Assembly (NCBI GenBank): GCA_030042915.1
Contig: JASHYS010000206.1
Coordinates: 1-19,501 of the forward strand
Source of the DNA: Acidobacteriaceae bacterium
GTDB lineage: Bacteria; Acidobacteriota; Terriglobia; Terriglobales; Acidobacteriaceae
DNA: 19,501 nucleotides
Direction of reading: 5' to 3'
Both the position numbers and the translations under genes were made by a program. Of this stretch, positions 1 through 6,853 are shown piece by piece; the stretch's first letter is position 1; every line of letters begins with the position of its first letter. The notes under the pieces are model-generated. The model ran no database searches. It saw nothing but the letters and a program-made list of their open reading frames with translations, and was not told the origin of the DNA.

Positions 1-261
1 GCCCTCCAAGGCCGCCTTGCGAACGAAGAGATCGGGGTCAACTGCCGCCAACCTCATCAAATCCGGCGCTGCTTGACGCACGCGGTTCTCGCCAATCAGC
101 CAACAGATGCGCGCTCTGGCCTCGGGCAACGGGTGTGCGAGCGCTCCGATCAGTTTTTCTTCGTATGTTCGAGGGTCCAAAGCTAGATCGGCGCGGCAAC
201 CAGGACACACTCTGGTTTCGGAGTTCAATTCACGCCAGCAATGAGTGCAGTAAGCGATCAT
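1..261 (-). CDS. Zinc-ribbon / HEAT-repeat-like protein, C-terminus cut by window edge
   Basis: The visible 87 codons begin with a treble-clef or zinc-ribbon pattern, CTHCW followed 10 residues later by CPGC, at residues 5-22. An alpha-helical stretch follows (ALAHPLPEARARICWLIGEN, then AAPDLMRLAAVDPDLFVRKA) that resembles HEAT repeats, where changes in helix pairs accumulate 'D..LFVRKAALEG'-type ends. Such proteins are usually protein-protein scaffolds; no enzymatic role is visible. The reading frame stays open to base 1, so the gene continues outside the window. The ATG at 261 is the first good start in frame but has no clear ribosome-binding site. The frame is open further upstream into the end of the DUF190 gene, so an earlier non-ATG start is possible. 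It follows the fluoride cluster on the same strand with an 80-bp gap and may be its last gene. Confidence 0.7.
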   Translation of the reverse strand, partial: MIAYCTHCWRELNSETRVCPGCRADLALDPRTYEEKLIGALAHPLPEARARICWLIGENRVRQAAPDLMRLAAVDPDLFVRKAALEG

Positions 262-341
262 GCTGTTAACCCGATGGCTAGTTGCTGTCAGATTTCGGCT
301 TGCGACTTCCTCATTGAATCGCGTGTCCCGGAGCCATTTGC

Positions 342-710
342 TTACCTTCTCTGTGCCTGCGCCGGGGACTGCTGCGTAGGGCTGCGGGACAGGCGAATTA
401 CTTCGACGCGGGAAATCACAATTAGCCCTTCCGCGACCATGGTGTCGAGATGCGGAAGAAGCTTATTGATCTGTTCTTCTTGATCGATGATGCTTACCAT
501 AATGGGCGCATCTTTCGATAGCTTCCAATGACTTGAAGAATGAATTCTTGTGCTCGTCCCGTACCCTTCAATTCCCCGGTACACAGTCGCGCCGGCCATT
601 CCCAACTCCTGGCACTTGGCGACGATTGCCTCGTATAGCGGCTTCCCATGCCATTTGTCACCCTCGCTGAAGTGAATGCGCAGCATCCGGGCCTCAAATT
701 GCTCTCTCAT
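342..710 (-). CDS. DUF190 (PII-like) protein, single domain
   Basis: This 122-residue protein matches the DUF190 family in length and in its hallmark pattern. The core runs MLRIHFSEGDKWHGKPLYEA, then GMAGATVYRGIEGYG, then a basic/His stretch, and ends with a strand ending in VISRVEVIRL. DUF190 proteins have a ferredoxin-like fold related to PII signalling proteins and are often encoded beside crcB (family knowledge); their biochemical role is unsettled. The start ATG overlaps the stop of the upstream double-DUF190 gene as ATGA (710-707), which implies translational coupling. The C-terminal 15 residues, rich in Gln, Arg and Ser, lie outside the domain. It is the third DUF190 domain in the cluster, counting two in its neighbour. 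It probably acts with CrcB or as a small-molecule sensor, but that is inference from context. Confidence 0.88.
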   Translation of the reverse strand: MREQFEARMLRIHFSEGDKWHGKPLYEAIVAKCQELGMAGATVYRGIEGYGTSTRIHSSSHWKLSKDAPIMVSIIDQEEQINKLLPHLDTMVAEGLIVISRVEVIRLSRSPTQQSPAQAQRR

Positions 711-1474
711 AGCTTTCTCTCTCCGTCGTCAGGCGTAAGCGGCGAAGACGCGGTTGCCTCTATCTGGTCCAGGCCCTCGGCACGATAGGCATACTTGATG
801 ATGTCGACGTTAGAGAGAACAATGAGCCCTTCTTGCACCATTTGTTCAACGATCGGCATGAACGCCTCGAGTTTTTCTTCCGTATCGACGGCTGAGAGCA
901 TGATGGAGCAATCGTGAGAAAGGTGTAGCGGTCGATCTTTGTGAAGCCGACGATGCGCCCCATAACCTAATATCCCTCGATAAACGGTTACCCCAGCAAT
1001 GTCGTTCGCGCGCATCGCTTCAACGAGAGCCTTGTGAAGCGCTTTGTCCCGCCAGCGGTCTGCCTCGCCGATGTAGATGCGCATCATCTTCGCCTTGCCC
1101 TCGATCTTCATGTGCGCGGGTGGAATGTCGTACTTGGGTTGTGTTTTTCGCGCTGGCTTGGCGACTGTAGTTTCCTGCACCTCAATCATCCCCGTCCCGA
1201 CGAGTTCCTCAAGCTTGCCAAGCAGCTCGCTTACCTTTTCGCGCGACTCAATGAACTCGATTTTGAGGGGAAGACGGTCGGAGACCTCAACGACGCTCGA
1301 TGTGTGAATATGATGGTCCGCCCCGAACCCCGCAACGCCCTTCATTACCGTCGCTCCCGAAACGCCCCTGTAGAAAAGAAAATCGAGTATGCTCGAGTAT
1401 GTTGCGACTCCGTGGTGTGTCGACCCTTCACTGATGTAGATCGACACCTTAAGAGCCTTGCCGGCATTTAGCAT
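707..1474 (-). CDS. Tandem double-DUF190 (PII-like) protein
   Basis: The 255-residue product contains two DUF190 domains in a row. Domain 1 covers about residues 8-105 (VSIYISEGSTHHGVATYSSI, GVSGATVMKGVAGFGADHHIH). Domain 2 covers about 130-230 (MMRIYIGEADRWRDKALHKA, GVTVYRGILGYGAHRRLH, then VLSNVDIIKYAY). A Lys/Pro-rich linker at 106-128 separates them. Most family members are single-domain proteins near 110 residues, so this is a fusion. Domain 1 has diverged: it keeps the G.GATV.KG..GFG core but has a different N-terminal strand. The start ATG follows a strong ribosome-binding site (GGAGGGG) and lies only 9 bp after the stop of the DUF6062-like gene. Its stop overlaps the start of the single-DUF190 gene. 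The two genes together could build mixed PII-like oligomers; this is inference. Confidence 0.88.
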   Translation of the reverse strand: MLNAGKALKVSIYISEGSTHHGVATYSSILDFLFYRGVSGATVMKGVAGFGADHHIHTSSVVEVSDRLPLKIEFIESREKVSELLGKLEELVGTGMIEVQETTVAKPARKTQPKYDIPPAHMKIEGKAKMMRIYIGEADRWRDKALHKALVEAMRANDIAGVTVYRGILGYGAHRRLHKDRPLHLSHDCSIMLSAVDTEEKLEAFMPIVEQMVQEGLIVLSNVDIIKYAYRAEGLDQIEATASSPLTPDDGERKL

Positions 1475-1483
1475 TTCCCCTCC

Positions 1484-2053
1484 CTATACTCTCAACCCAC
1501 GCTGTCCAACCAAGAACTCAGCAGTTCGCCCAAGTGCGCCCCATCCCGAGCGATCCGGCCCCGGATCACTACGCAACTTCAGGAGCTCTTCCTTCAGCTG
1601 CTCGCGATAATTTCTAATGATTGAATCGATCCGGGCGGTAAGCATAATTGGCACTTTTTGACGCAACTTCAAGGCGTGCGGAATACAGAAAACAGCCTCC
1701 ATCCGCAGCCATGAGACGATGTCAGGTTTTCCCAGCAAGGTCACCATTTCGCGGATCCGCAGCTCTTCCTCAGCAAGCACCTTCTGGCAAACATCGCAGG
1801 CAACAGGCTTATCCTCGCTTGCACCGTCGTTTTGGCTGACCAGACCAAGGAAAATCTCTGCTGCCGCCTGAGCGTCTTGCACCGCGGCCACAGCCCACGC
1901 ATGAAAGTTACAGAGACGATGGATTTCCCTGGCTGAGTCCTCCTGCAAATGAATCGCCTGAAAGTCCTTCAAAAAGCGGCAAAATGGACATCCTGGCTCA
2001 TGCAAGAGATCTTCGATTGATTCGCGAAGTACGATTTGCCGATGAGCTCTCAT
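1484..2053 (-). CDS. DUF6062-like Cys/His metal-binding protein
   Basis: The 189-residue soluble protein carries four Cys/His clusters in order: CPFC (about 22-25), CNFHAW (about 47-52), CDVC (about 87-90) and CIPHAL (about 127-132). The spacing, with helical segments between, resembles the DUF6062 family, whose members have CPxC and CxxHA pairs. It probably binds two metal ions, most likely zinc. A helical, Lys/Glu-rich C-terminal half follows the last cluster. The frame is open to 2176, but that part would lie inside crcB. I chose the ATG at 2053 because it overlaps the crcB stop as ATGA and begins a normal-looking sequence. Coupling to crcB points to a role with the fluoride channel, but no function is known to me. 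The family assignment is from memory of the motif pattern and is moderately secure. Confidence 0.8.
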   Translation of the reverse strand: MRAHRQIVLRESIEDLLHEPGCPFCRFLKDFQAIHLQEDSAREIHRLCNFHAWAVAAVQDAQAAAEIFLGLVSQNDGASEDKPVACDVCQKVLAEEELRIREMVTLLGKPDIVSWLRMEAVFCIPHALKLRQKVPIMLTARIDSIIRNYREQLKEELLKLRSDPGPDRSGWGALGRTAEFLVGQRGLRV

Positions 2054-2427
2054 GAGATTACCTCCGCAATCATGGAGCCGCACCAAACTGCGGCAAGTCC
2101 GAAGAAAAGGCTTACAAGAACGTAAAGAGCAGCAAGTGCAAACGCGCCTGTCCGCAGAGTCGAGAGAGTTTCCCACTCATACGTAGAAAATGTGCTGTAG
2201 GCGCCAACAAACCCAACCGGAATCAGAAAGCGCCAGGCGGGATTTAAGTCGGCGCGTTTGCCCAGAAACGTCAAGGCAAAGCCGATTGTGATACATGCAG
2301 ACACGTTAATGACGAAGGTTCCGTATGGGAACTTTGTGCCCATGCGGCTGGCGATTGTCGATCCCACCCAGTATCGGGCGATAGATCCTAGCGAGCCGCC
2401 CAACGCAATGAATACGTATTTCTGCAA
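2050..2427 (-). CDS. crcB: Fluoride ion channel CrcB/Fluc
   Basis: The 125-residue product has four hydrophobic segments and the Fluc signature blocks: GGSLGSIARYWVG (about 10-22), FPYGTFVINVSACITIGF (about 33-50) and GFVGAYSTFSTYEWET (about 72-87). Fluc proteins work as dual-topology dimers that passively export F-. The central block keeps the pattern of the pore and Na+-site region. It reads STFSTY instead of the usual TTFSTF, so one of the two pore phenylalanines is a tyrosine. The window holds one copy, so it is either a homodimer or partners with a second crcB elsewhere. The start codon is TTG at 2427, preceded by a near-perfect AAGGAGGT six bases upstream. No alternative start lies before the first motif. 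It sits 22 bp after the dynamin gene and overlaps the next gene. Confidence 0.96.
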   Translation of the reverse strand: MQKYVFIALGGSLGSIARYWVGSTIASRMGTKFPYGTFVINVSACITIGFALTFLGKRADLNPAWRFLIPVGFVGAYSTFSTYEWETLSTLRTGAFALAALYVLVSLFFGLAAVWCGSMIAEVIS

Positions 2428-2449
2428 AATCTAACCTCCTTATCCCACA

Positions 2450-4540
2450 TCAAGCCTGTTTTCCTTCGATTTCCCCATCTGAGTCCCACCTAAGGAGTCT
2501 CGCCAAGTCCTGGGCCAGTTCCGGAATGGATTCATCACCTCCAGAAAGCCCGCGGACGCGATTGAGCTGCGCGCGGTACGCGTCTGCATATGAGTTCACA
2601 AAGGCCACCATTTTCTTGCTCGTCTGCTCGCCCCATAGATCGAGCGCTCGCCCATATCGGTGCAACTCTTCCTTAAGCAGCGGGCCAAGATGCTCACGAA
2701 GGCTATTTCTCACGACCACTCGCACAATAGCTCTTCCAAGCCAGCTCCAATGAGCGGCCCTTATCTTCACGGAGACAACTTCGATCTCGAAGCGCGGAAC
2801 TTCCCTCAGCAACAATTCGCCATCTGTGTTCGAAGGCATATCGGAACGAGACATCTCCCCGGCGATCTCTTTCAAAGAATTAACTGCAGCGATAACGCTC
2901 TTCCGCGCTTTGGCAATAGTCTCGTCCACTCGACGCTGCACCATATCGTGGGTCCACTCAGAAATCTCGAACGGAGTGAAATCCCTCCTCTCCCGCGCAC
3001 AGATGCGTGCCGTGATCATCTCTGCAAGTTCCGCTACAACGATTTCTGGCTGCTCTCCCAGCTCAAGAAATGCTTGACTAAGGGTGCTCCGCAGCTCGCC
3101 GATTTCTCCATTGATTCGACGAAGTCGCATTTCTATGTCATGAGCATCGATTGTGCGGGCGGCTTCTCTGCCGCGCTTCTCACGGTTGAGTGAGGTTTCG
3201 AGAGCCGCGATGACAGAGTCGCGAAGAGCCCCGATTTTTCTGGCTACCGATGCCTCGCGCAGAGTGCGGGCCTGCTCAAATCTGGGGTACAACTCACTTT
3301 CAAAGAACTGATCGAGGAGTGGAGCGTACCCCGGCAAGGAGCTCACCGGATGAATCTGTGTGTTAATCCCGAGTTCGTGCTTTAACTGTGCTTGGATGTA
3401 TCCCGTGACCCTGTGGAGATCGCCTTCTCGCAACAGGTCCGCCTTGCTGAGCAACACAATGGATGGAATACCGCCTTCATAAAGAAGGCGGAGTGTCCCG
3501 ATGTCTTCATCGTTGAGAGCCACTCCGGCATCGATCAGTAGTAGGGCTAGGTCGCAGGCTGGCAGGTAAGCAAGTGTCTCGGCGGCTCCGCGCCGGGCAA
3601 GCGACCCCAGGCCAGGGGTATCGACCAGAAGGATACCTTTTTTGAGACGTGACGAAGGAACTTCAGCCATCGCTCGGACAATGTTGCGCACGTTTCCGGG
3701 ATTGCCCTGCTCGGAAATGAGTCGCGAGAACTCTTCAAGGGAAACCTGTTCTACTCTCCCACTAGCAAAGGTCACTTCCGCGCGCAGGGAGTTTCCATAG
3801 CGCAGCTTCGTCGGCACAGCCGTGATCGGGTTCACCCCGACCGGTAGGACATTTGTATCCAGAAGCGCATTTAAGAGCGAAGACTTGCCACAGCTGACTC
3901 GCCCAAAGAGGGCTACTTCAAGATGATTGTCCTCCAAGCGATGCGCAAGAGAACCAACGCGTGCCCGGAATTCAACTAGACCATGGCGGGTGATAATCTC
4001 TTCGAGTAAACGCAGGAGTGCGACATCGTGGCCGGTCTGCTCGAGCTCTTCCAGGCGGCTTTGAAGATTGGTTCCGAACTCCTGGCGGATGTATCGCTGC
4101 ATACTTTGCACAACGGATCGGAGTTCGTGGACTACGCCGGTCAGTTCGTCGGCCGCATCAGCCGGAACCGCTCCCGAGCCTCGCATGTAGCTTGGCTTAA
4201 GTTCCTCAACAGCAATGTCGATGAACTCAAGATGAGTAAGCACGGACCTGGTGGCCGGTATTTCCGGGGGTTCAGGCTTCATCTTCTGCCAGGCGAGCGA
4301 ACGTAGAAGCTGTTCGCGGATCCTGCGAATGTGATCTTCAAGCACGCGCGCCTGTGCAGGGGTAATGTCAATGACATGATGAGGGAAAGGAGATGGCGAG
4401 GCTGCCTCATTAAGGACCTGCTCTATCTCCGCGAGGAGTTTGTCAATGTATGAGCATGTGATGTACAGGCGTCGCTGCTGAGCACCGTTGAGCTCGCCTG
4501 GGCTCTGTGTATCTGATACCTCGGGTTTAATTTCGGGCAT
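2450..4540 (-). CDS. Bacterial dynamin-like GTPase
   Basis: The 696-residue protein has an N-terminal helical region, a GTPase domain from about 190 to 420, and a helical C-terminal half. The GTPase motifs are all visible: the P-loop GRVSCGKSS (213-221), switch threonine in NPITAVPTKLRYG (237-249), DTPG (307-310) and SKAD (365-368). The domain order (helix bundle, GTPase, long stalk) is that of bacterial dynamin-like proteins (BDLPs), which remodel or protect membranes. The hydrophobic, aromatic stretch SWLGRAIVRVVV, about 80-90 residues from the C-terminus, could be a membrane-binding paddle. It starts with ATG after GGAGGA, and that ribosome-binding site lies in the switching helix of the second riboswitch. 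It lies between enolase and crcB in the fluoride cluster. A role in fluoride-induced membrane stress is inference; a fluoride operon is not a usual place for this family. Confidence 0.93.
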   Translation of the reverse strand: MPEIKPEVSDTQSPGELNGAQQRRLYITCSYIDKLLAEIEQVLNEAASPSPFPHHVIDITPAQARVLEDHIRRIREQLLRSLAWQKMKPEPPEIPATRSVLTHLEFIDIAVEELKPSYMRGSGAVPADAADELTGVVHELRSVVQSMQRYIRQEFGTNLQSRLEELEQTGHDVALLRLLEEIITRHGLVEFRARVGSLAHRLEDNHLEVALFGRVSCGKSSLLNALLDTNVLPVGVNPITAVPTKLRYGNSLRAEVTFASGRVEQVSLEEFSRLISEQGNPGNVRNIVRAMAEVPSSRLKKGILLVDTPGLGSLARRGAAETLAYLPACDLALLLIDAGVALNDEDIGTLRLLYEGGIPSIVLLSKADLLREGDLHRVTGYIQAQLKHELGINTQIHPVSSLPGYAPLLDQFFESELYPRFEQARTLREASVARKIGALRDSVIAALETSLNREKRGREAARTIDAHDIEMRLRRINGEIGELRSTLSQAFLELGEQPEIVVAELAEMITARICARERRDFTPFEISEWTHDMVQRRVDETIAKARKSVIAAVNSLKEIAGEMSRSDMPSNTDGELLLREVPRFEIEVVSVKIRAAHWSWLGRAIVRVVVRNSLREHLGPLLKEELHRYGRALDLWGEQTSKKMVAFVNSYADAYRAQLNRVRGLSGGDESIPELAQDLARLLRWDSDGEIEGKQA

Positions 4541-4574
4541 GACTCCTCCAAGTGTTCGCGCTTCGAGGAGTCAT
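4539..4574 (-). promoter_or_regulatory. Switching hairpin that hides the dynamin ribosome-binding site
   Basis: Perfect 10-bp arms, ATGACTCCTC (4574-4565) and GAGGAGTCAT (4548-4539), are separated by 16 bases on the minus strand. The 3' arm contains the GGAGGA ribosome-binding site and the first two bases of the dynamin start codon. The 5' arm is the 3' end of the fluoride aptamer, so the aptamer helix and this hairpin cannot form together. No T-tract follows, so it is not an intrinsic terminator. Pairing in the absence of fluoride would block translation, and aptamer formation would free the site. Confidence 0.8.
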
Positions 4575-4610
4575 TTGCCCTTGTGAGCCGTTCCGGTGGA
4601 CTCCAACACC
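4565..4610 (-). promoter_or_regulatory. Fluoride riboswitch (crcB motif), second copy
   Basis: Read on the minus strand, GGTG (4610-4607) pairs with CACC (4598-4595) around an 8-base loop, TTGGAGTC. A linker GGAAC follows, then a hairpin GCTC-ACAA-GGGC (4588-4577), then AAATGACTCC. The loop's GGAGTC can pair with GACTCC (4572-4567), giving the pseudoknot-like closing helix of the fluoride aptamer. The Bacillus cereus crcB riboswitch has the same order, with GGAGTT and ATGACTCC. The copy here has a short second hairpin and a less conserved linker than the copy at 6786-6847. It begins 13 bp after the enolase stop, so it is an internal switch of a longer transcript unless an unseen promoter lies in eno. 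Confidence 0.85.
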
Positions 4611-4623
4611 ACTTGCCAATTTC

Positions 4624-5928
4624 TTATGCCTTCACTGGCTTCTTACGGCGCTCGTAAGCGCTCACGCCTGCATAGCGCCCTTTGGATCCCAACTCGCGCT
4701 CGATCTCCAGTAGCCGGTTGTACTTCGCGATTCGCTCGCCGCGGCAGGCGGAGCCCGTCTTGATCTGGCCCATGCCGGCCGCCACTGCAAGATCGGCAAT
4801 GCTGGTGTCGTCGGTTTCCCCAGACCGGTGAGAGATCACCGCGCCGTAACCGTTCGACCTCGCCATCTCAATGCAGTCGAGTGTTTCGGTGACAGTCCCG
4901 ATCTGGTTGAGCTTGATGAGAATGGCATTGGCGATGCCATCCTCGATTCCCTTGTGAAAGATCTCCGGATTGGTGACAAAATTGTCGTCGCCCACGAGCT
5001 GAATTTCATCTCCCAATTCCTTCGTGATCGATATCCAGCCCAGATGGTCGTCCTCCGCCATACCGTCTTCCAGGGACCAGATCTCCGGGTACTTCTGAAG
5101 CCAGCTCTTATAGAGCGCGACCATCTCGACAGGGGATTTCCTACTCTTATCCGATTTGGCGAAGACATATTTGCCCTCATCGAAAAACTCACTGGCCGCT
5201 GGATCGAGCATAATGGCGATATCTTTCCCCGGTTTGTAGCCAGCCTTCTGAATGGCCTCGAGGATCAGTTCGACCGGCTCTTCGTTAGATTTCAGTTGTG
5301 GAGCAAACCCTCCCTCATCGCCAACGCCGGTGCTATAGCCCTTCTTGTGCAGTACCCCCTGGAGGGCGTGGAACGTTTCCGCAGATGCACGCAACGCCTC
5401 ACCAAAAGAAGGGGCGCCTACAGGAGAGATCATGAATTCCTGGAAGTCGACGTTGCTGTCGGCATGCTTGCCGCCATTTAGCACATTGAGACCGGGCGTT
5501 GGCAGAAGATTGGCCGGTTCGTCCACAATGCTTGCGTAGAGTGGGAGGCCACGGTCCTTAGCCGCGGCAACGGCTACAGCCAGTGAAACGCCAAGAATCG
5601 CGTTGGCTCCGAGTCGGCCCTTGTTGGGCGTGCCGTCAAGTTCGCATAGCTTCTTGTCGAGCCCTTTTTGATCGTTGGCATCAAAACCGCGGATAGCTTT
5701 CTGAATTTCGCCCTCCACATGCCCTTTCGCTTTCAGTACGCCCTTGCCGCCGTAGCGGGATTTATCCCCGTCACGAAGTTCAACCGCTTCGCGCTTGCCG
5801 GTTGATGCCCCAGACGGCACCTTCGCCGTAGCAGTGACTCCATTCGACAACGTCGCAGTAACGGCCAGCGTGGGATTACCACGGGAGTCCAGAATTTCAA
5901 GCGCATCGACTTTCGCAATTTCAGACAT
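4624..5928 (-). CDS. eno: Enolase (phosphopyruvate hydratase)
   Basis: Full-length 434-residue enolase, which converts 2-phosphoglycerate to phosphoenolpyruvate in glycolysis. Visible active-site elements include the Ser-loop [10 protein letters not shown] (38-47), H155 in [10 protein letters not shown]205 in [10 protein letters not shown], the Mg2+ ligands D242, E287 and D314/D315 ([17 protein letters not shown]), the catalytic base K339 in [17 protein letters not shown] (366-374) and K390 in QIKTGS. No key residue is missing. Enolase is strongly inhibited by fluoride together with Mg2+ and phosphate, and eno genes have been reported under fluoride riboswitches (family knowledge). Its position between two such riboswitches therefore fits target replacement or boosting. 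The 155-bp leader before it shows hairpins, including CGGCC-TTGT-GGCCG just before the start codon, but only a weak ribosome-binding site. Whether this is the cell's only enolase cannot be told here. Confidence 0.98.
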   Translation of the reverse strand: MSEIAKVDALEILDSRGNPTLAVTATLSNGVTATAKVPSGASTGKREAVELRDGDKSRYGGKGVLKAKGHVEGEIQKAIRGFDANDQKGLDKKLCELDGTPNKGRLGANAILGVSLAVAVAAAKDRGLPLYASIVDEPANLLPTPGLNVLNGGKHADSNVDFQEFMISPVGAPSFGEALRASAETFHALQGVLHKKGYSTGVGDEGGFAPQLKSNEEPVELILEAIQKAGYKPGKDIAIMLDPAASEFFDEGKYVFAKSDKSRKSPVEMVALYKSWLQKYPEIWSLEDGMAEDDHLGWISITKELGDEIQLVGDDNFVTNPEIFHKGIEDGIANAILIKLNQIGTVTETLDCIEMARSNGYGAVISHRSGETDDTSIADLAVAAGMGQIKTGSACRGERIAKYNRLLEIERELGSKGRYAGVSAYERRKKPVKA

Positions 5929-6083
5929 GATGATTTCGCTTTCCCGGCCACAAGGCCGATTGCTATGAAAACATGAGCACTCCGATGAAGAGATGAATCA
6001 CAGTTGCCGAACTGCAATCTTGCATCGACCAGCGCTTTCGCTCAATGGATGCACAATCCTCATGACCAACCCCTTTCTTGCCT
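5929..6083 (-). other. usp-eno intergenic leader with small hairpins
   Basis: These 155 bases contain no gene. On the minus strand two tidy hairpins are visible: CAGTT-CGGC-AACTG near 6002-6015, and CGGCC-TTGT-GGCCG near 5946-5959, close to the eno start. Neither is followed by a T-tract. No fluoride-aptamer pattern was found here, so eno would rely on the upstream riboswitch or on an unseen promoter. Confidence 0.5.
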
Positions 6084-6521
6084 TCAGTGGACAATCATGA
6101 CCGGGCAATGCGAATACTTGAGAACTCGCTCTGTATTAGAGCCCCGCGCCCATCGATGTAATACAGTGTGACCGCTCTTGCCCATCACGATTACACTGGC
6201 CTGTAGCTTGTCGGCCACTTGAATGACCAGTGCCGCGGGGTCTCCGACAGCAATCTCCGTCTCGAGTTCGACCTCCCCCTGCTTGGCGCGCTCCCGCACT
6301 GAATCGAAATAACGCTCAAAGCGATCACGCTGATCGTCGAGCACCCCACGGAGCTCCGCGCTTTCTGCAGTCTTCGGCAGCCAGATGACCGACAGCACAT
6401 GCAGCTTGGCATTCGCATCTCTGGCCATGGAAAACGCAACGTTCAAAGCGTGCTCCGCATGAGGCGATCCATCAAACGCCACCAAGATTCTTTGAAACCC
6501 AGAAAAAACAGGGCTTCCCAT
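6084..6521 (-). CDS. Universal stress protein (UspA family)
   Basis: The 145-residue product is a single Usp domain. It starts with RILVAFDGSPHAEHALNVAF, the first strand with its ATP-contact Asp. It ends with GKSGHTVLHRWARGSNTERV, which fits the ATP-binding pattern G-x2-G-x9-G-S, followed by SHCPVMIVH. ATP-binding Usp proteins act in the cytoplasm in stress survival. I chose the ATG at 6521, with GGTGAG a few bases upstream. In-frame TTG (6533) and GTG (6530) codons are alternatives. The start lies just after the stop of the small upstream ORF, so the two may be coupled. Usp genes are among those reported downstream of fluoride riboswitches, which fits this placement. Confidence 0.93.
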   Translation of the reverse strand: MGSPVFSGFQRILVAFDGSPHAEHALNVAFSMARDANAKLHVLSVIWLPKTAESAELRGVLDDQRDRFERYFDSVRERAKQGEVELETEIAVGDPAALVIQVADKLQASVIVMGKSGHTVLHRWARGSNTERVLKYSHCPVMIVH

Positions 6522-6526
6522 CTCGC

Positions 6527-6715
6527 TCACCAAGACTCATTAGGCAGACCGATGTTTCGCCAGGCGCAGTACTTGCGTATTGATCGTTTGGAAAGCAGGG
6601 CATTGCGAGGGAACGATGCCGATCGCACCAGGGCGCAAAATCCGACGCGTCGAATCCCCACCGCGATCAGAGCAGACCCCACTGACAAAGCTGCCACGAA
6701 CCATGGACTAATCAT
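6527..6715 (-). CDS. Small membrane protein, first gene after the riboswitch
   Basis: A 62-residue ORF with a hydrophobic N-terminal segment (about residues 4-22, WFVAALSVGSALIAVGI) and a basic, Arg/Lys/Ser-rich tail (SKRSIRKYCAW). This looks like one transmembrane helix with a cytoplasmic basic end. The ATG follows AAGGAG at nine bases, a good ribosome-binding site. The stop lies just before the usp start, as expected for an operon. I do not recognise a family. It could be a real small stress protein or an open stretch of leader RNA; the strong ribosome-binding site favours a real gene. Confidence 0.5.
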   Translation of the reverse strand: MISPWFVAALSVGSALIAVGIRRVGFCALVRSASFPRNALLSKRSIRKYCAWRNIGLPNESW

Positions 6716-6759
6716 GGATCCAAGCTCCTTCAGTTTTGTTCGGGGATCGCTGCCGGGAC

Positions 6760-6794
6760 ATGACTCCGCAACAGGATTCCCTGTCAGGAGTCAT
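6760..6794 (-). promoter_or_regulatory. Expression-platform hairpin of the first fluoride riboswitch
   Basis: On the minus strand ATGACTCC (6794-6787) can pair with GGAGTCAT (6767-6760). An inner stem ACAGG-GAAT-CCTGT (6784-6771) extends the hairpin. The 5' arm is shared with the aptamer's closing helix, so the two structures exclude each other. The arms are nearly those of the hairpin at 4539-4574, indicating a common switching logic. There is no T-tract, and the ribosome-binding site of the next ORF lies about 40 bases further on, so the output step (Rho, RNA stability or a leader ORF) is unclear. Confidence 0.65.
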
Positions 6795-6847
6795 CATCTG
6801 TCCGGCCTATTCGGAGGACAGCGGTTAAAGGTGAACTCCGTCACCTC
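6786..6847 (-). promoter_or_regulatory. Fluoride riboswitch (crcB motif), first copy
   Basis: The minus strand matches the fluoride aptamer closely. AGGTG (6846-6842) pairs with CACCT (6833-6829) around ACGGAGTT. Next comes TTAACCGC, then a stem CTGTCC/GGACAG (6821-6816 with 6803-6798), then ATGATGACTCCT. The loop GGAGT pairs with ACTCC (6791-6787). The spacing, the AAC linker and the GATGACTCC end all agree with known crcB-motif RNAs. The aptamer begins one or two bases after the expected transcription start of the promoter at 6854-6882. It should control the small ORF, usp and probably eno and the genes beyond. Confidence 0.93.
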
Positions 6848-6853
6848 GACTCA

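Noticed and set aside
1484..2176. Longer start (2176) for the DUF6062-like gene
   Set aside because: The extra 41 residues lie inside crcB in another frame and are Cys/Arg-rich without motifs; the ATGA overlap at 2053 is a better start.
4539..4574. Hairpin after eno as an intrinsic terminator
   Set aside because: No T-tract follows, and its arms are shared with the fluoride aptamer and the dynamin ribosome-binding site, so a switch explains it better.
4828..5481. 217-codon plus-strand ORF opposite enolase
   Set aside because: Antisense shadow of a full-length, intact eno; no independent signals.
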